Origin: Cupriavidus laharis
GTDB taxonomy: Bacteria > Pseudomonadota > Gammaproteobacteria > Burkholderiales > Burkholderiaceae
Reading direction: 5' to 3'
DNA length: 64,000 nt
NCBI RefSeq assembly: GCF_914271435.1
Contig: NZ_CAJZAI010000003.1
Span: forward strand, 62,001-126,000
A model generated the notes under the pieces. It was not told the origin of the DNA. It ran no database searches and saw nothing but the letters and a program-made list of their open reading frames with translations. Position 1 is the first letter of the stretch. Each line of letters opens with the position of its first letter. Shown here piece by piece: positions 45,234 through 56,097 of the stretch. Made by a program: the position numbers and the translations under genes.

Positions 45234-46262
45234 TCAGTGCGCGAGGTCGAGCACCACGCGGCCCTCGACCTTGCCTTCGCGCAGGCGGTTGAGCACGTCG
45301 TTGACGTCTTCCAGCTTCGCGGTCGAGACCGTGGCCTTCACGTCGCCGTGCGCGGCGAAGTCGAGCGATTCCTGCAGGTCGCTGCGCGTGCCGACGATCG
45401 AGCCGCGGATGGTGATGCCCTTGAGCACCACATCGAAGATCGGCGTGCCGAAATCGCCGGGCGGCAGCCCGTTGAGCGCGATCGTGCCGCCGCGCCGAAC
45501 CATGCCGATGGCCTGCGAGAACGCCTTGGGCGAGACCGCGGTGACCAGCACGCCATGCGCGCCGCCGATTTCCTTCTGCAGCCATGCGGCAGGGTCCGTG
45601 TCGCGCGCGTTGACCGCTACCTCGGCGCCCAGCCGCCTGGCCAGGTCGAGCTTGGTATCGTCGATATCGACAGCGGCCACGCGCAGGCCCATGGCTCTTG
45701 CATACTGCACGGCCACATGGCCCAGACCGCCGATGCCGGAGATCACCACCCACTGGCCGGGACGCGTATCGGTCACCTTCAGGCCCTTGTACACGGTGAC
45801 GCCGGCGCACAGGATCGGCGCGATCTCGACGAAGCCCACCTTGTCAGGCAGCAGGCCCACATAGTTGGGATCGGCCACCACGTACTCGCCATAGCCGCCG
45901 TTGACGGAATAGCCGGTGTTCTGCTGCTTCTCGCACAATGTTTCCCAGCCTTGCAGGCAGTGCTCGCAATAGCCGCAGGCGCTGTACAGCCACGGAATGC
46001 CGACGCGGTCGCCTTCCTTCACGCGGGTGACGCCGCTGCCCACGGCTGATACATAGCCCACGCCCTCATGGCCGGGGATAAAGGGCAAGCTGGGTTTGAC
46101 CGGCCAGTCGCCATCGGCGGCGTGCAGGTCGGTATGGCAGACGCCGGAGGCCTCGATCTTCACCTGGACCTGGCCAGGCCCGGGTTGCGGCACGGGCACT
46201 TCATCGATCGTGAGCGGCGCGCCGAATGCGCGCACCACTGCAGCTTTCATCATCGCTGGCAT
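45234..46262 (-). CDS. adhP: Zinc-dependent alcohol dehydrogenase (AdhP-like)
   Basis: A 342-residue medium-chain dehydrogenase. Catalytic zinc ligands are in [13 protein letters not shown] and PGHEGVG, the four structural cysteines in [15 protein letters not shown], and the NAD loop is [11 protein letters not shown]. It oxidises primary alcohols to aldehydes, which the upstream dehydrogenase would then oxidise. Order exaC-adhP-DUF779 indicates one unit for alcohol/aldehyde use, such as ethanol or acetaldehyde. Confidence 0.9.
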   Translation of the reverse strand: MPAMMKAAVVRAFGAPLTIDEVPVPQPGPGQVQVKIEASGVCHTDLHAADGDWPVKPSLPFIPGHEGVGYVSAVGSGVTRVKEGDRVGIPWLYSACGYCEHCLQGWETLCEKQQNTGYSVNGGYGEYVVADPNYVGLLPDKVGFVEIAPILCAGVTVYKGLKVTDTRPGQWVVISGIGGLGHVAVQYARAMGLRVAAVDIDDTKLDLARRLGAEVAVNARDTDPAAWLQKEIGGAHGVLVTAVSPKAFSQAIGMVRRGGTIALNGLPPGDFGTPIFDVVLKGITIRGSIVGTRSDLQESLDFAAHGDVKATVSTAKLEDVNDVLNRLREGKVEGRVVLDLAH

Positions 46263-46377
46263 ATCGACTCCTTATTGGAAGCGGTGCCCGGGGAGGCGGG
46301 CACCGCTACGATCATGGCACGCGTTTCGCGGCACGGGGCTGCAAATTCACCGGCAAAACGCGATGCCTTGTGCATCA

Positions 46378-47898
<1,521 letters not shown>

Positions 47899-47961
47899 GT
47901 CTCGCTCCGTCTTGTGAAGTCGTTTGCAGGCGCGGCGATACGCCGCGCGCGAGGCAGACAT

Positions 47962-47977
47962 CGCAAGAGGTGTGCCG
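47962..47977 (-). promoter_or_regulatory. Sigma-54 (-24/-12) promoter of exaC
   Basis: Read on the minus strand the sequence is CGGCACACCTCTTGCG: GG of GGCAC and GC of TTGC are separated by exactly 10 bases, as the sigma-54 consensus requires. It lies 64-79 bases before the exaC start. AcoD/ExaC genes in related bacteria are known to depend on sigma-54 and an AcoR-type activator. Confidence 0.75.
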
Positions 47978-48074
47978 GTGCCGGGGCGGCAGGCGAAACT
48001 GGCGTCGGATCGGGGATCTGCGGGATGTCAGGCGCGAACGCAGCAGTCTCGGCTGTGCCAGCCCGGCGGGCCGG

Positions 48075-48119
48075 CTGTTCCGTGCTGGCACAACTGTGGC
48101 AAAACGGAACAGTTGTGCC
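48075..48119. promoter_or_regulatory. Palindromic upstream activator site for the exaC promoter
   Basis: GGCACAACTGT (48087-48097) and ACAGTTGTGCC (48109-48119) are a perfect 11-bp inverted repeat with an 11-base spacer; overlapping it, CTGTTCCG (48075-48082) and CGGAACAG (48105-48112) form a second dyad. The site lies about 100-140 bases upstream of the -24/-12 element, normal for enhancer-binding proteins, and directly after the ynfA-like stop codon. Confidence 0.65.
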
Positions 48120-48128
48120 GCTGGCGCA

Positions 48129-48446
48129 TCAGCGCGGCTGGAACACGATGATGGCCATTCCCGCAAACGCCACGCCGACACCGGCCAGGTCCCAGGCGCT
48201 GGGCCGCATGCCATCGACCAGCCACAGCCAGAGCACGGCCACGCCGATATAGACGCCGCCATAGGCGGCATACACGCGCCCCGATGCATCCGGGTGCAGC
48301 GACAGCAGCCACGCGAACAGCGCCAGCGACAGCGCGCCCGGCACCAGCACCCACGCACTGGCGCCCTGGCGCAGCCACAGGTAGGGCAGGTAGCAGCCGA
48401 GGATCTCGGCGAGCGCGGTGAGCAGGTACAGGGCGATGGTTTTCAT
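48129..48446 (-). CDS. YnfA/UPF0060 family small membrane protein
   Basis: A 105-residue protein with four hydrophobic helices and the family signature [15 protein letters not shown] near residue 14, [16 protein letters not shown] and a closing [11 protein letters not shown]0060 proteins resemble small multidrug transporters in fold, and their substrate is not established. The start at 48446 gives the standard N-terminus [14 protein letters not shown]. Confidence 0.9.
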   Translation of the reverse strand: MKTIALYLLTALAEILGCYLPYLWLRQGASAWVLVPGALSLALFAWLLSLHPDASGRVYAAYGGVYIGVAVLWLWLVDGMRPSAWDLAGVGVAFAGMAIIVFQPR

Positions 48447-48716
48447 GTGGCAGTGCGGGAACGGGGCGCCGGGCAGGGAAATGGCCAGGAGGCTGGAGGA
48501 GCATTCCCGCAGTATACGGACGTTCAAGCCACGGCCCGGATCGGGCTGTCTCGCCTGCGTCAGGCAGGTGTTGTGCGAAATTCGACACTCCGGCGCAGGG
48601 ATGCGCGCGAGTGTGGCCCCGACCAGGTATTTGCCGCAACCGCCTGGCCACCCTTGGCCTATGCTTGGATCGAAGTGGCACGGGCAATCCCGCGCAGGTT
48701 CGGACAAGGAGGCAGC

Positions 48717-49244
48717 ATGTCGGTGAATGCACGGGCCGCAAGCCCGTCGGGCAGCATCCTGCTGGTTGTCGCAGGCTTGCTGGCTTCCTGTGCGACGGGC
48801 CGCGACGCGGCGCCGCCCGAACTGCAGCCGGCCGATGCGGGCCGCGTTATCGCAACGCTGCGTGCCACCGGCGTGCAGGTCTACCAATGCAAGCGCGACC
48901 AGGGCAACCGTCTGGTGTGGACATTCAGGGCACCGGAGGCCAATCTGTACGATGCGTATGGCCAGCCAGCAGGCAAGCATTACGCCGGGCCGACCTGGGA
49001 GGCGGCAGATGGCAGCAAGGTAACGGGCAAGGTCCTGCGGCAGGCGGCCAATCCGCGGGAAGCCGACAGCATCCCGTTGTTGCTGTTGCAGGCGACCAGC
49101 GCCGGCGGCCCGGGCCTGCTTTCGGGCGTGCGCTACATCCAGCGGCTCAACACACAGGGCGGCCTGGCATTGCCGCAGGCGTGCAATCAGGAAGGCCTGG
49201 AGAATCGCATGCCCTACCGCGCCGACTACGTCTTCCTCCAATAA
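48717..49244 (+). CDS. DUF3455-type lipoprotein
   Basis: A 175-residue exported protein: lipobox LASC near residue 24, then a DUF3455-like domain with [23 protein letters not shown] and [19 protein letters not shown]. The family, common in proteobacteria, plants and fungi, has no proven role. AAGGAGG lies just upstream of the ATG. It precedes the Vgb-like gene by 13 bases, so both exported proteins are probably produced from one transcript. Confidence 0.82.
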   Translation: MSVNARAASPSGSILLVVAGLLASCATGRDAAPPELQPADAGRVIATLRATGVQVYQCKRDQGNRLVWTFRAPEANLYDAYGQPAGKHYAGPTWEAADGSKVTGKVLRQAANPREADSIPLLLLQATSAGGPGLLSGVRYIQRLNTQGGLALPQACNQEGLENRMPYRADYVFLQ

Positions 49245-49257
49245 CAAGGAGATGGCA

Positions 49258-50253
49258 ATGCGCCTGTCCTGGCTTCGCGCACTACTGGCTGCCTGCGTAC
49301 TGAGCACGGCTGGCACCGCTGTCTTTGCCCAGGGCAAGGCGCCGCCACGCATCCAAAGCTATGCGTTGCCGGCGGGCGCGCATCCCCATGATGTCGCGCC
49401 TGCGCCCGACGGCGGGGTATGGTACACGGCCCAGACCATCGGCGAACTCGGGCGGCTGGATCCCGCAACCGGCAAGACCACTCATTTCCCGCTCGGCGCA
49501 GGCGCTGCGCCCCATGGAGTCATCGTCGGGCCGGACGGCGCCGCGTGGGTCACGGATGGCGGCCAGAATGCCATCCTGCGAGTCGACCCCGTAACGCATG
49601 CCGTGAAGCGCTTTCCGCTCCCGGCGGGACAGGCCAATGCCAACCTGAACACCGCGGTGTTCGATGCGCGCGGACGGCTCTGGTTCACGGGACAGAACGG
49701 CGTGTATGGCGAACTCGACCCGGCCAGCGGCCGCATGCGCGTGTTCGATGCGCCGCAGGGTCGCGGGCCATACGGTATTGCCGTGACGCCGGGTGGCGAT
49801 GTCTATTTTGCCTCGCTGGCGGGGGGCTACATTGCCCGCATCGATACCGCCACCGGCGCCGCGCATGTCATGGCTCCTCCCACACCGCGGTCTGGGCCGC
49901 GCCGCATCTGGTCAGACTCGAAGGGCACGCTATGGATCAGCGAATGGACCGCCGGCAAGCTCGGCGCGTACGATCCCGGAACTGGCCGGTGGCGGGAATG
50001 GGCCTTGCCGGGCGAGAGTCCCCACGCCTACGCGATGTATGTGGATGAGCAGGACAAAGTATGGCTGAGCGATTGGGGCAAGAACGCAGTCCTGCGCTTT
50101 GACCCGCAGACGGAAAAGTTTGAGACCTTCGTCAGCCCGCGCCCGAATGCCAATGTGCGTCAGATGCTGGGTCGCCCGGGCGAGGCCTGGGCAGCGGAAT
50201 CCGGCACGGACCATCTCGTCGTGTATCGTTTCGGCGCCGGCGGGCCAAGGTGA
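49258..50253 (+). CDS. Exported Vgb/streptogramin-lyase-like beta-propeller protein
   Basis: A 331-residue protein with a cleavable signal (ending AVFAQG) and about six repeats such as [36 protein letters not shown] and [20 protein letters not shown], the blades of a Vgb/SMP-30-like propeller. Many relatives are not lyases, and catalysis is uncertain here. The ATG at 49258 has AAGGAG at proper distance; ATG 49252 is too close to it. Confidence 0.82.
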   Translation: MRLSWLRALLAACVLSTAGTAVFAQGKAPPRIQSYALPAGAHPHDVAPAPDGGVWYTAQTIGELGRLDPATGKTTHFPLGAGAAPHGVIVGPDGAAWVTDGGQNAILRVDPVTHAVKRFPLPAGQANANLNTAVFDARGRLWFTGQNGVYGELDPASGRMRVFDAPQGRGPYGIAVTPGGDVYFASLAGGYIARIDTATGAAHVMAPPTPRSGPRRIWSDSKGTLWISEWTAGKLGAYDPGTGRWREWALPGESPHAYAMYVDEQDKVWLSDWGKNAVLRFDPQTEKFETFVSPRPNANVRQMLGRPGEAWAAESGTDHLVVYRFGAGGPR

Positions 50254-50283
50254 GCGAGCCGGTCAGCGTACCGCGCATCCCGC

Positions 50284-50751
50284 CTAGGCAGGGTCAACCG
50301 GCACGGTTGAGATCAGTGCGCCGCGCGCAAGCAGTTGCTCATGGAATACCGCCGTCTTGGCGGGTCCGGTCGCGCACACGCGCAGCGGATCGGCACTTGC
50401 CCGCAGGGCGTCGCGCAATTCGTGGCGGCTTGAGACATCGATGCCCACCCCCGCCATCACCGCTGCCTTAACCAGCGCCTGCGACTTGTTGACCTTCGCG
50501 CCGTAGAAAATCTCGCCTTGCACGCTGTGCGCCGCCAGCACGGCACGCAGGGCAGCGACGTTGTTGCGCAGCACGTGCGGCCAGATGACGTTCAGCGGAG
50601 ACCCGTATCGCTCCACGGCTGCCACCAGCGACTGCGGCGAGGTGCGGAGCATCCGGGCGATCAACGGGTCCCAGAACGGCAGCAATTGCGTGGGCGGGTG
50701 GGTTCGGTATGTTTCCGGCTGGGTGCGTACAGCGTCATGGTCGATCCACAT
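50284..50751 (-). pseudogene. Truncated PLP-dependent decarboxylase (SbnH/LysA-like), N-terminal third
   Basis: The 155-codon frame matches only the start of a type III-fold PLP decarboxylase: QSLVAAVERYGSPLNVIWP, the lysine that binds PLP in FYGAKVNKSQAL, and GVGIDVSSRHELRDAL. Such enzymes (diaminopimelate decarboxylase, SbnH of staphyloferrin B synthesis) are about 400-460 residues, so about 60% is missing, and the frame ends at VPVDPA just before the convergent Vgb-like gene. The neighbouring Fur box, TonB receptor and SbnI-like gene suggest it belonged to siderophore synthesis. Confidence 0.75.
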
Positions 50752-50801
50752 GGTCTGGTCCCCGAGGGCGTTGGTGGTCAGCGATTCAGTGGAGAGTCGT
50801 C

Positions 50802-53045
50802 TCAGAAGTCGACCGTGGCCGACAGCAGCACCGTGCGCGGCGCGGCCTGCGAGAAGCCGCCCCAGGAGGTGACGCCCGACCAATAGTCGCGGTCGAACAC
50901 GTTGAGAACGTTGGCACGGAAGGTAGAGGTCTTGCCGGCGATGCGTGTGCGATAGCGCGCGCCGACGTCGAACTTGGTCCATGACGGCAGGCTGGCTGTG
51001 TTGAGCTGGTTCACGTATTGCCGGCCCGTGTAGATCATGGCGCCGGTCACGGTCAGGCCTGCTACCCACGGCAGGTCCCATTCCGCGCCCAGGTTGGCTT
51101 GTACCCTTGGCACGCCGATGGCGGTCTTGCCGACCGCTGCCGCGGTGCCGGACTGGGTAATCTCGCCGTCGATCAGCGCCACGCCGCCCAGCAGCCGCAC
51201 GCCGGGCATGGCCTCGCCGAACAGGTTCAGCTCCAGGCCGCGATTGCGTTGTTCGCCGTTGACGGAGAACACATTGCCTGTGAGCTGCCCGCTGGGCTTG
51301 GTGATCTGGAACGCCGCGAACGTGGCGGTGAAGCGCCCGAGATCCACCTTGGTGCCGACCTCGTACTGCCTGGTCTTGTACGGCGCGAACACCTCGCCCG
51401 AGTTGCTGGCGGTCGGCGGTGCCACATCGCCCTTGCTCAGGCCCTGGATGTAGTTGGCGTAGAACGACACACGCTTCCACGGCTGCACCACCAGGCCCGC
51501 CATCGGCGTGGTGGCGCTTTCGTCGTAGGACGATGCCACCGCGCCTGCCGGACTGAAGTTGCGCGAGCGGATGCGCTGCTGGCGCACGCCCAGCGTCAGC
51601 AGCACGCGGTCGTCCATGGCGGACATGGTGTCGGCCAGCGAGAAGCCGGTCTGGTCGTTGTCCGAGACCCTGGGCACGCTGCCCGGCGCGGGCAGGTCCT
51701 GCGCAGGCCGTACCACCGGGTTGTAGATGTTCGATGCCACCGGCGTGCCGGTGGTGTTGGCGCGGTCCAGGCTGTCGGAGTAGGCGCGGGCCTGGAAGGT
51801 CACGGCATGGCGGACCGGGCCGGTGTCAAAGCGGCCGCGCAGGCCGGCGTCGTACGTGGCGCGATCGACCTTGAACTTGTAGTAGGTGGGCGTGCTCAGC
51901 GTATCGCCCTGGGCGTTGACAATCTGGGGCGTGGTGCCGAACAGCCGCGACAGCTGCGTCCAGCCGCCGCCGGCATCGGCGAAGACGGTGAGCTGGTCGG
52001 TGATGTCGTATTCCGTGCGGAACAGCAGCGACTCGTCGGTGCCGCGCGTCCACTCCCACGGCTGCGTGACATTGCGCCGCCCGTCCGGTGCCCCGGGGAT
52101 GGCCTGCAGCCCCGGGCCCATGATAAAGGGGCGGCCTGGCGCATCGAGCTTTTCCTGCTGGCCGATCACGTCCAGCGACGCGCGCAGCCGCTTGCCCTGG
52201 TAGTCCAGCGACAGCGCGCCGATGCCAGCCTTGCGCGACTGGTTGTCCATGGGCGTGTCGCCCTGGTAGTAGCTGCCGTTGAAGCGCACGCCCCATTCGC
52301 GCGACTCGCCGAAGCGGCGGCTCACGTCCGCGTGGCCGCCGAACTGCGTATCCGACGCGTAGCTGGCCGTCACCGATGCCAGGTCCTCGTGCGCGCGCTT
52401 GGGCACGATGTTGATTACGCCGCCTACGCCGCTGTTGGGTGACATGCCATACAGCATTGCCGCCGGGCCCTTGATGACTTCCACGCGCTCCACGTAGTCG
52501 GTGAAGACACGGTAATTCGGTGCCACGCCGTACAGGCCGTCGAAGGCGATTTCGCCGGTGTTGCCTTCGCCGACAGGGAAGCCGCGAATGTAGAGGTTGT
52601 CGATATTGCCGCCGGGCAGGCCCGTGAAGCGGACCGACGGATCCTTGTTGACCGCGTCGGCCACCGTTGGCGACTGCTGGTCCTGGATCATCTGCGCGGT
52701 GTAGCTGCTCACGTTGAACGGCGCTTTCATGATGCTGGTGTTGCCTAGCATGCCGAGCCGCGCGCCGCGCGCGACCTGGCCGCCAGCATAGGGTGTGGGC
52801 AGGTCTTCCGGCGACGCGTCGGCAGTCACGCGGACCTCCGGCAGCGTCTGCGCAGAGACGTTGCCGGGATCCTGAGCCAAGACAGGATCGATGTTGGCCA
52901 ACGCCAGGAGGCCTGCTACCGCCAGCGATGGGGTCAGCGCGCGCCCCGGCAGCAGAGCCGGGCAGGAGGTGGATGTCAGCGACAGGCGTGATGTTTTGAT
53001 GATGTTGCTGGGGATTGCTGCGTCAGTCTGACCGGAGACCGGCAT
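50802..53045 (-). CDS. TonB-dependent siderophore receptor
   Basis: A 747-residue outer-membrane receptor. After an N-terminal leader (long and polar, signal-like core near residues 38-58) come the plug domain (about 65-220; YIRGFPVGEG, RVEVIKGPAAMLYG) and a 22-strand-type barrel ending in the aromatic LLSATVDF, as expected for outer-membrane insertion. It imports Fe(III)-siderophore complexes with TonB energy. A Fur box sits 110 bases upstream, so expression should rise in iron limitation. The truncated decarboxylase gene lies 50 bases downstream on the same strand. Ligand unknown, but the context fits a staphyloferrin-B-like or hydroxycarboxylate siderophore. Confidence 0.9.
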   Translation of the reverse strand: MPVSGQTDAAIPSNIIKTSRLSLTSTSCPALLPGRALTPSLAVAGLLALANIDPVLAQDPGNVSAQTLPEVRVTADASPEDLPTPYAGGQVARGARLGMLGNTSIMKAPFNVSSYTAQMIQDQQSPTVADAVNKDPSVRFTGLPGGNIDNLYIRGFPVGEGNTGEIAFDGLYGVAPNYRVFTDYVERVEVIKGPAAMLYGMSPNSGVGGVINIVPKRAHEDLASVTASYASDTQFGGHADVSRRFGESREWGVRFNGSYYQGDTPMDNQSRKAGIGALSLDYQGKRLRASLDVIGQQEKLDAPGRPFIMGPGLQAIPGAPDGRRNVTQPWEWTRGTDESLLFRTEYDITDQLTVFADAGGGWTQLSRLFGTTPQIVNAQGDTLSTPTYYKFKVDRATYDAGLRGRFDTGPVRHAVTFQARAYSDSLDRANTTGTPVASNIYNPVVRPAQDLPAPGSVPRVSDNDQTGFSLADTMSAMDDRVLLTLGVRQQRIRSRNFSPAGAVASSYDESATTPMAGLVVQPWKRVSFYANYIQGLSKGDVAPPTASNSGEVFAPYKTRQYEVGTKVDLGRFTATFAAFQITKPSGQLTGNVFSVNGEQRNRGLELNLFGEAMPGVRLLGGVALIDGEITQSGTAAAVGKTAIGVPRVQANLGAEWDLPWVAGLTVTGAMIYTGRQYVNQLNTASLPSWTKFDVGARYRTRIAGKTSTFRANVLNVFDRDYWSGVTSWGGFSQAAPRTVLLSATVDF

Positions 53046-53155
53046 GGCTCAAGCTTCCTTAGATGTCCATGCCGGACGATCTGTAAGGATCGGTTCGCAT
53101 CGGACGGGTTGGCCGGCGCCTCAGGCAGGTGCCGAAGTGGTGTAAGGAGACTATT

Positions 53156-53174
53156 GCAAATGAGAATCGTTATC
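53156..53174. promoter_or_regulatory. Fur box between receptor and SbnI-like gene
   Basis: GCAAATGAGAATCGTTATC matches the 19-bp Fur consensus (GATAATGATAATCATTATC) at 15 positions. It lies in the divergent region, 110 bases before the receptor start and 73 before the SbnI-like gene, and is followed by an AT-rich stretch. It probably represses both genes when iron is sufficient. Confidence 0.82.
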
Positions 53175-53246
53175 AAATAAATTGTGAAGACATTTTGACC
53201 TGTTTGAAACTTGCTGGCGATTCGACGGCGGTGCCCAGCCGCTGAA

Positions 53247-53717
53247 ATGGCCAGTTACCTGCCATTCGCAGAGGTTATGGACGAGATATCGCAAACGCCC
53301 GTATTGATGCCGCACGAAACTGGCCGCTACGTCGTCACCTTGCAGCCGGTTTCCTTTTTCCGGCAGTCAGAGCAGGTCGACATTGAAGGGGTGTGGATGC
53401 TCACCGAGTTGATTGCCAGCGACGGTTGCTGGCTGACGCCCATCCCGGTGGAGGCATCGCACGGCATCGTGATGGACGGAAATCACCGCTTGCGTGCCGC
53501 CATGCGCCTTGGGCTCAAGCGCTTGCCGTGCATCCCGCTGCGCTATGGCGATCCGAGGGTTTGCGTCCGCGACTGGAACTCGGGGGAGCCGTTCGATACC
53601 GGTTGCATTCTGCGGACCGTGACTTGCGGCGGGCTCCTTCCGCACAAGAGCACGCGGCATTTTTTTGAGCCGTCACTGCCGGTAACGTCGATTCCGTTGG
53701 GACGACTGAGGGATTAG
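53247..53717 (+). CDS. SbnI/ParB-SerK-like protein
   Basis: A 156-residue protein with the ParB/Srx-fold motif VMDGNHRLRAAMRLGLKRLP near residues 82-101, and the C-terminal pattern GGLLPHKSTRHFFEP, which resembles SbnI, the free-serine kinase/regulator of staphyloferrin B synthesis, and archaeal SerK (DGHHR in those, DGNHR here). It may make O-phospho-L-serine or regulate the receptor. The start is uncertain: ATG 53247 keeps the N-terminal segment, while ATG 53277 has GAGG upstream. It shares the Fur-controlled region with the receptor. Confidence 0.65.
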   Translation: MASYLPFAEVMDEISQTPVLMPHETGRYVVTLQPVSFFRQSEQVDIEGVWMLTELIASDGCWLTPIPVEASHGIVMDGNHRLRAAMRLGLKRLPCIPLRYGDPRVCVRDWNSGEPFDTGCILRTVTCGGLLPHKSTRHFFEPSLPVTSIPLGRLRD

Positions 53718-53750
53718 GAGGGCTGGTGCATGGTGACGAAAGTCAGCAAC

Positions 53751-54260
53751 TCACTTGCGACGACGGTCGCCGCCATAGCTGTCAACAATGATCATCGTGC
53801 GATCCAGCACGCCCTGATCATCGAAGTAGGCGCTGAAGTGGGCCGGCTGGTAGCCGCTCGCATAGAGCCGGTACGACCATGCCTCGCGCTTCATGAGCGG
53901 GTAGTACTGGACGGGCTCGCGCGGCAGGCCGAAGCGCTCGGCCACGTCGCGCTTGGTCCAGACTCCCGGCTTGGCCTCGTAGATCTCTTTCTCGGTCAAC
54001 ATCTGGCGGAAGTTGACGAGCTTCCCGTTCGCATCAAAATCGGCGGCGTAGACCTCGAACCCCAGGGGCTGGTGCGAATAGATCCAGCGCGTGGAGCCGT
54101 CAGCGAGCTTGTAGACCTCCGTGGGCGCGCCAAAGGTCTCGCGCACGGCGCTTTCCGGGCTACCTGTCATTTTCTGCGCGGTCTGGACGGGTTGCAGGGA
54201 CGCACAGGCAGACAGCGCAACCGCTGCGCCTGCCACCCAACTGGCTAAGCGATATGACAT
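53751..54260 (-). CDS. BamE/SmpA-like lipoprotein
   Basis: A 169-residue exported protein with a lipobox LSAC near residue 19, then a domain repeating a BamE-like pattern twice (VRETFGAPTEVYKLADGSTRWIYSH, and DVAERFGLPREPVQYYPLMKREAWSYRLYASG). BamE itself assists outer-membrane protein assembly, but this longer paralogue need not. The ATG at 54260 has GGAG at good spacing; ATG 54266 is too close. It is convergent with the SbnI-like gene. Confidence 0.72.
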   Translation of the reverse strand: MSYRLASWVAGAAVALSACASLQPVQTAQKMTGSPESAVRETFGAPTEVYKLADGSTRWIYSHQPLGFEVYAADFDANGKLVNFRQMLTEKEIYEAKPGVWTKRDVAERFGLPREPVQYYPLMKREAWSYRLYASGYQPAHFSAYFDDQGVLDRTMIIVDSYGGDRRRK

Positions 54261-54328
54261 GGCCATTCTCCACTGCCGAAACGTGCCGGTTCTTTCGGCT
54301 GGTATTCAATCCAGGCATGGTGCACCCA

Positions 54329-54598
54329 CTACATGCCGGACCCGGCACCAACCCCGCCTGTTCCGCCCGCGCCAGCACCAATCCCGCCCGTGCCTGGCGT
54401 CGGCTGGAATCCGGGAGTGCTTGCCGGTGATGCACCACCCGTCATCGTCGCCCCGGATCCGGACGCGGTGCCGGAATCGTCGCCGTCTCCGCCGCAAGCG
54501 CCGAGCAGGAATGCAGCAAGCAATGCAATAGTCGCGAGCGGCAGCGCGGCAAGCGCGCGCCGGACGGGGCCTCCGGACTTGAGTGACGATTCGCTCAC
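54329..54598 (-). CDS. Small Gly/Ala-rich lipoprotein
   Basis: An 89-residue product with a hydrophobic segment (about 15-34) and lipobox LLGAC followed by GGDGDDSGT, then a low-complexity Gly/Thr/Pro tail that ends GGIGAGAGGTGGVGAGSGM. The GTG at 54598 has GAGGA 7 bases upstream. No family recognised; a surface-tethered, disordered peptide is likely. Confidence 0.55.
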   Translation of the reverse strand: MSESSLKSGGPVRRALAALPLATIALLAAFLLGACGGDGDDSGTASGSGATMTGGASPASTPGFQPTPGTGGIGAGAGGTGGVGAGSGM

Positions 54599-54754
54599 GA
54601 TGCATCCTCGACAGAAGAATTTTGGTTCGTCTGGCTAAACGCGTGGCGGCCGGCCTTTATTCCATTCCGGGCTATCGCAAATGACGAAAGGCCGTGCCTG
54701 CGCCTTGGTTCGCAGCATCGATGCCGCCGATGTGTCGATGATGCCCTCGTCAAA

Positions 54755-54787
54755 ACGGAATACCCCGCACATGGCGGGGTATTCCGT
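54755..54787 (-). terminator. Rho-independent terminator of kdgD
   Basis: ACGGAATACCCCG (54755-54767) pairs with CGGGGTATTCCGT (54775-54787), a perfect 13-bp stem with a 7-base loop. On the minus strand a TTTTG tract follows directly. It lies 27 bases after the kdgD stop. Confidence 0.85.
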
Positions 54788-54813
54788 TCGTGTCCCAGGC
54801 CCCCCGGGCGGCT

Positions 54814-55728
54814 TTACTGCGGTCCGAGCTTGCGGATCAGCGCGTCGAGCTTTTCCATTTCGTCTTCGGTCAGGTCCGTGAGCGGCGCGCGCACCGGACC
54901 CGCGTCGTGGCCGACCAGGCGGGCGCCGGCCTTCACGATGCTCACCGCATAGCCCTGGCGGCGGTTGCGGATGTCCAGGTACGGCAGGAAGAACTCGTCG
55001 ATCAGGCGGCCGACGGTGGCATGGTCGTCGGCGGCGACGGCGCGGTAGAACGCCATCGCGGTGCGCGGGATGAAGTTGAACACGGCCGACGAGTACACCG
55101 GCACGCCCAGCGCCTTGTAGGCGGCGGCATAGACTTCGGCGGTCGGCAGGCCGCCCAGGTAGGCTAGCCGGTCGCCCAGCTTGCGGCGCACGCGGACCAT
55201 GGCCTCGATTTCGCCGACGCCGTCCTTGAAGCCGATCAGGTTGGGGCAGCGGTCGACCACGCGCTCCAGCAGGTTGGCGCCGATGCGCGAATTGGCGCGG
55301 TTGTAGACGATCACGCCGATATTAACTGCCTTGCAGACCTCTTCGATGTGGTTGGCAATGCCTTCCTCGCAGGCTTCGGTCAGGTAGTGCGGCATCAGCA
55401 GCACGCCCTTGGCGCCAAGGCGCTGGGCTTCCTGTGCGTAGGCGATGGCCATGCGCGTCGGGCCGCCTGCGCCGGCCAGGATGGGCACCTTGCCTGCGCA
55501 GGTTTCCACCGCGGTGCGGATCACATTGGAGTAGTCGTCCGGCGTCAGCGAGAAGAACTCGCCGGTGCCGCCAGCGGCGAACAGTGCCGACGCGCCATAC
55601 GGCGCCAGCCATTCCAGTCGCTTGACATAGGTGTCAGGGCGGAAGTTGCCCTGCGCGTCGAAGTCGGTGACTGGGAAGGACAGCAGGCCTTCGGAAATGA
55701 TCTGCTTCAGTTCTTGCGGTGTCGTCAT
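54814..55728 (-). CDS. kdgD: 5-dehydro-4-deoxyglucarate dehydratase (KdgD)
   Basis: A 304-residue member of the DapA-like aldolase/dehydratase superfamily, of the branch that converts 5-dehydro-4-deoxyglucarate to 2-oxoglutarate semialdehyde. Visible are [16 protein letters not shown] (substrate loop), the tyrosine in VIVYNRAN and the Schiff-base lysine in [10 protein letters not shown]. Divergent gudP-garD genes supply the pathway, which strengthens the assignment over plain DapA. The start at 55728 is preceded by GAGAG; an ATG three codons upstream is also possible. Confidence 0.9.
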   Translation of the reverse strand: MTTPQELKQIISEGLLSFPVTDFDAQGNFRPDTYVKRLEWLAPYGASALFAAGGTGEFFSLTPDDYSNVIRTAVETCAGKVPILAGAGGPTRMAIAYAQEAQRLGAKGVLLMPHYLTEACEEGIANHIEEVCKAVNIGVIVYNRANSRIGANLLERVVDRCPNLIGFKDGVGEIEAMVRVRRKLGDRLAYLGGLPTAEVYAAAYKALGVPVYSSAVFNFIPRTAMAFYRAVAADDHATVGRLIDEFFLPYLDIRNRRQGYAVSIVKAGARLVGHDAGPVRAPLTDLTEDEMEKLDALIRKLGPQ

Positions 55729-55810
55729 GTCTCTCATCCTGGGCCGGAACCGGCGAATGGTGATGGATCGGGCAGGGCGGTCTTCCGCGGTCCTGCGGTG
55801 GCGTTATTAA

Positions 55811-55827
55811 TGTACGTCATCGTACAA
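55811..55827. promoter_or_regulatory. Operator palindrome at the kdgD promoter
   Basis: TGTACG (55811-55816) and CGTACA (55821-55826) surround TCAT. On the minus strand the site reads TTGTACGATGACGTACA and shares TACGATGACRTA with the site at 56032-56044. A TATTAT -10-like hexamer for kdgD is at 55837-55842, so the operator would overlap the transcription start. A GntR-family (FadR-type) repressor is a plausible binder, but none is encoded nearby. Confidence 0.55.
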
Positions 55828-56021
55828 CTAGGTGAGATAATAAACAAGCACCAAAGCAGAAAATTGCGGGAAAACCCGGGGAAATCCCGCCGATGGGAGA
55901 GCGGGTGTAAGTGCCATGATGGTCCGGATCGTCAGTATCTGTAAGGAAAACGAAAGCAGGCGGCAAGCGGGTTGCGAGGATCCTAGGGTAAACGCGCACT
56001 ACGGCATGTCGGTCGTATCCT

Positions 56022-56044
56022 TATAATTCAAGTCATACGATGAC
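56022..56044 (+). promoter_or_regulatory. gudP-garD promoter -10 and operator palindrome
   Basis: TATAAT (56022-56027) is a perfect -10 hexamer, though no good -35 is seen 16-18 bases upstream. Directly after it, GTCAT (56032-56036) and ATGAC (56040-56044) form a palindrome around ACG, covering the expected start of transcription. It is related to the operator at 55811-55827. The rest of the 369-base gap 55729-56097 shows nothing further. Confidence 0.55.
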
Positions 56045-56097
56045 ATATCTCAAATCGCGTTTGCCATCGTCTGGCATACGGCCCTGAGGAGACCCCG

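Noticed and set aside
50752-51480. Upstream extension of the truncated decarboxylase frame
   Set aside because: The extension lies within the TonB receptor gene in another frame and has no decarboxylase similarity; the ATG at 50751 gives the family N-terminus.
55981-56021. A full sigma-70 promoter for gudP with -35 box
   Set aside because: Only the -10 TATAAT is convincing; at 16-18 bases upstream the sequence (near ACTACGG) does not resemble TTGACA.
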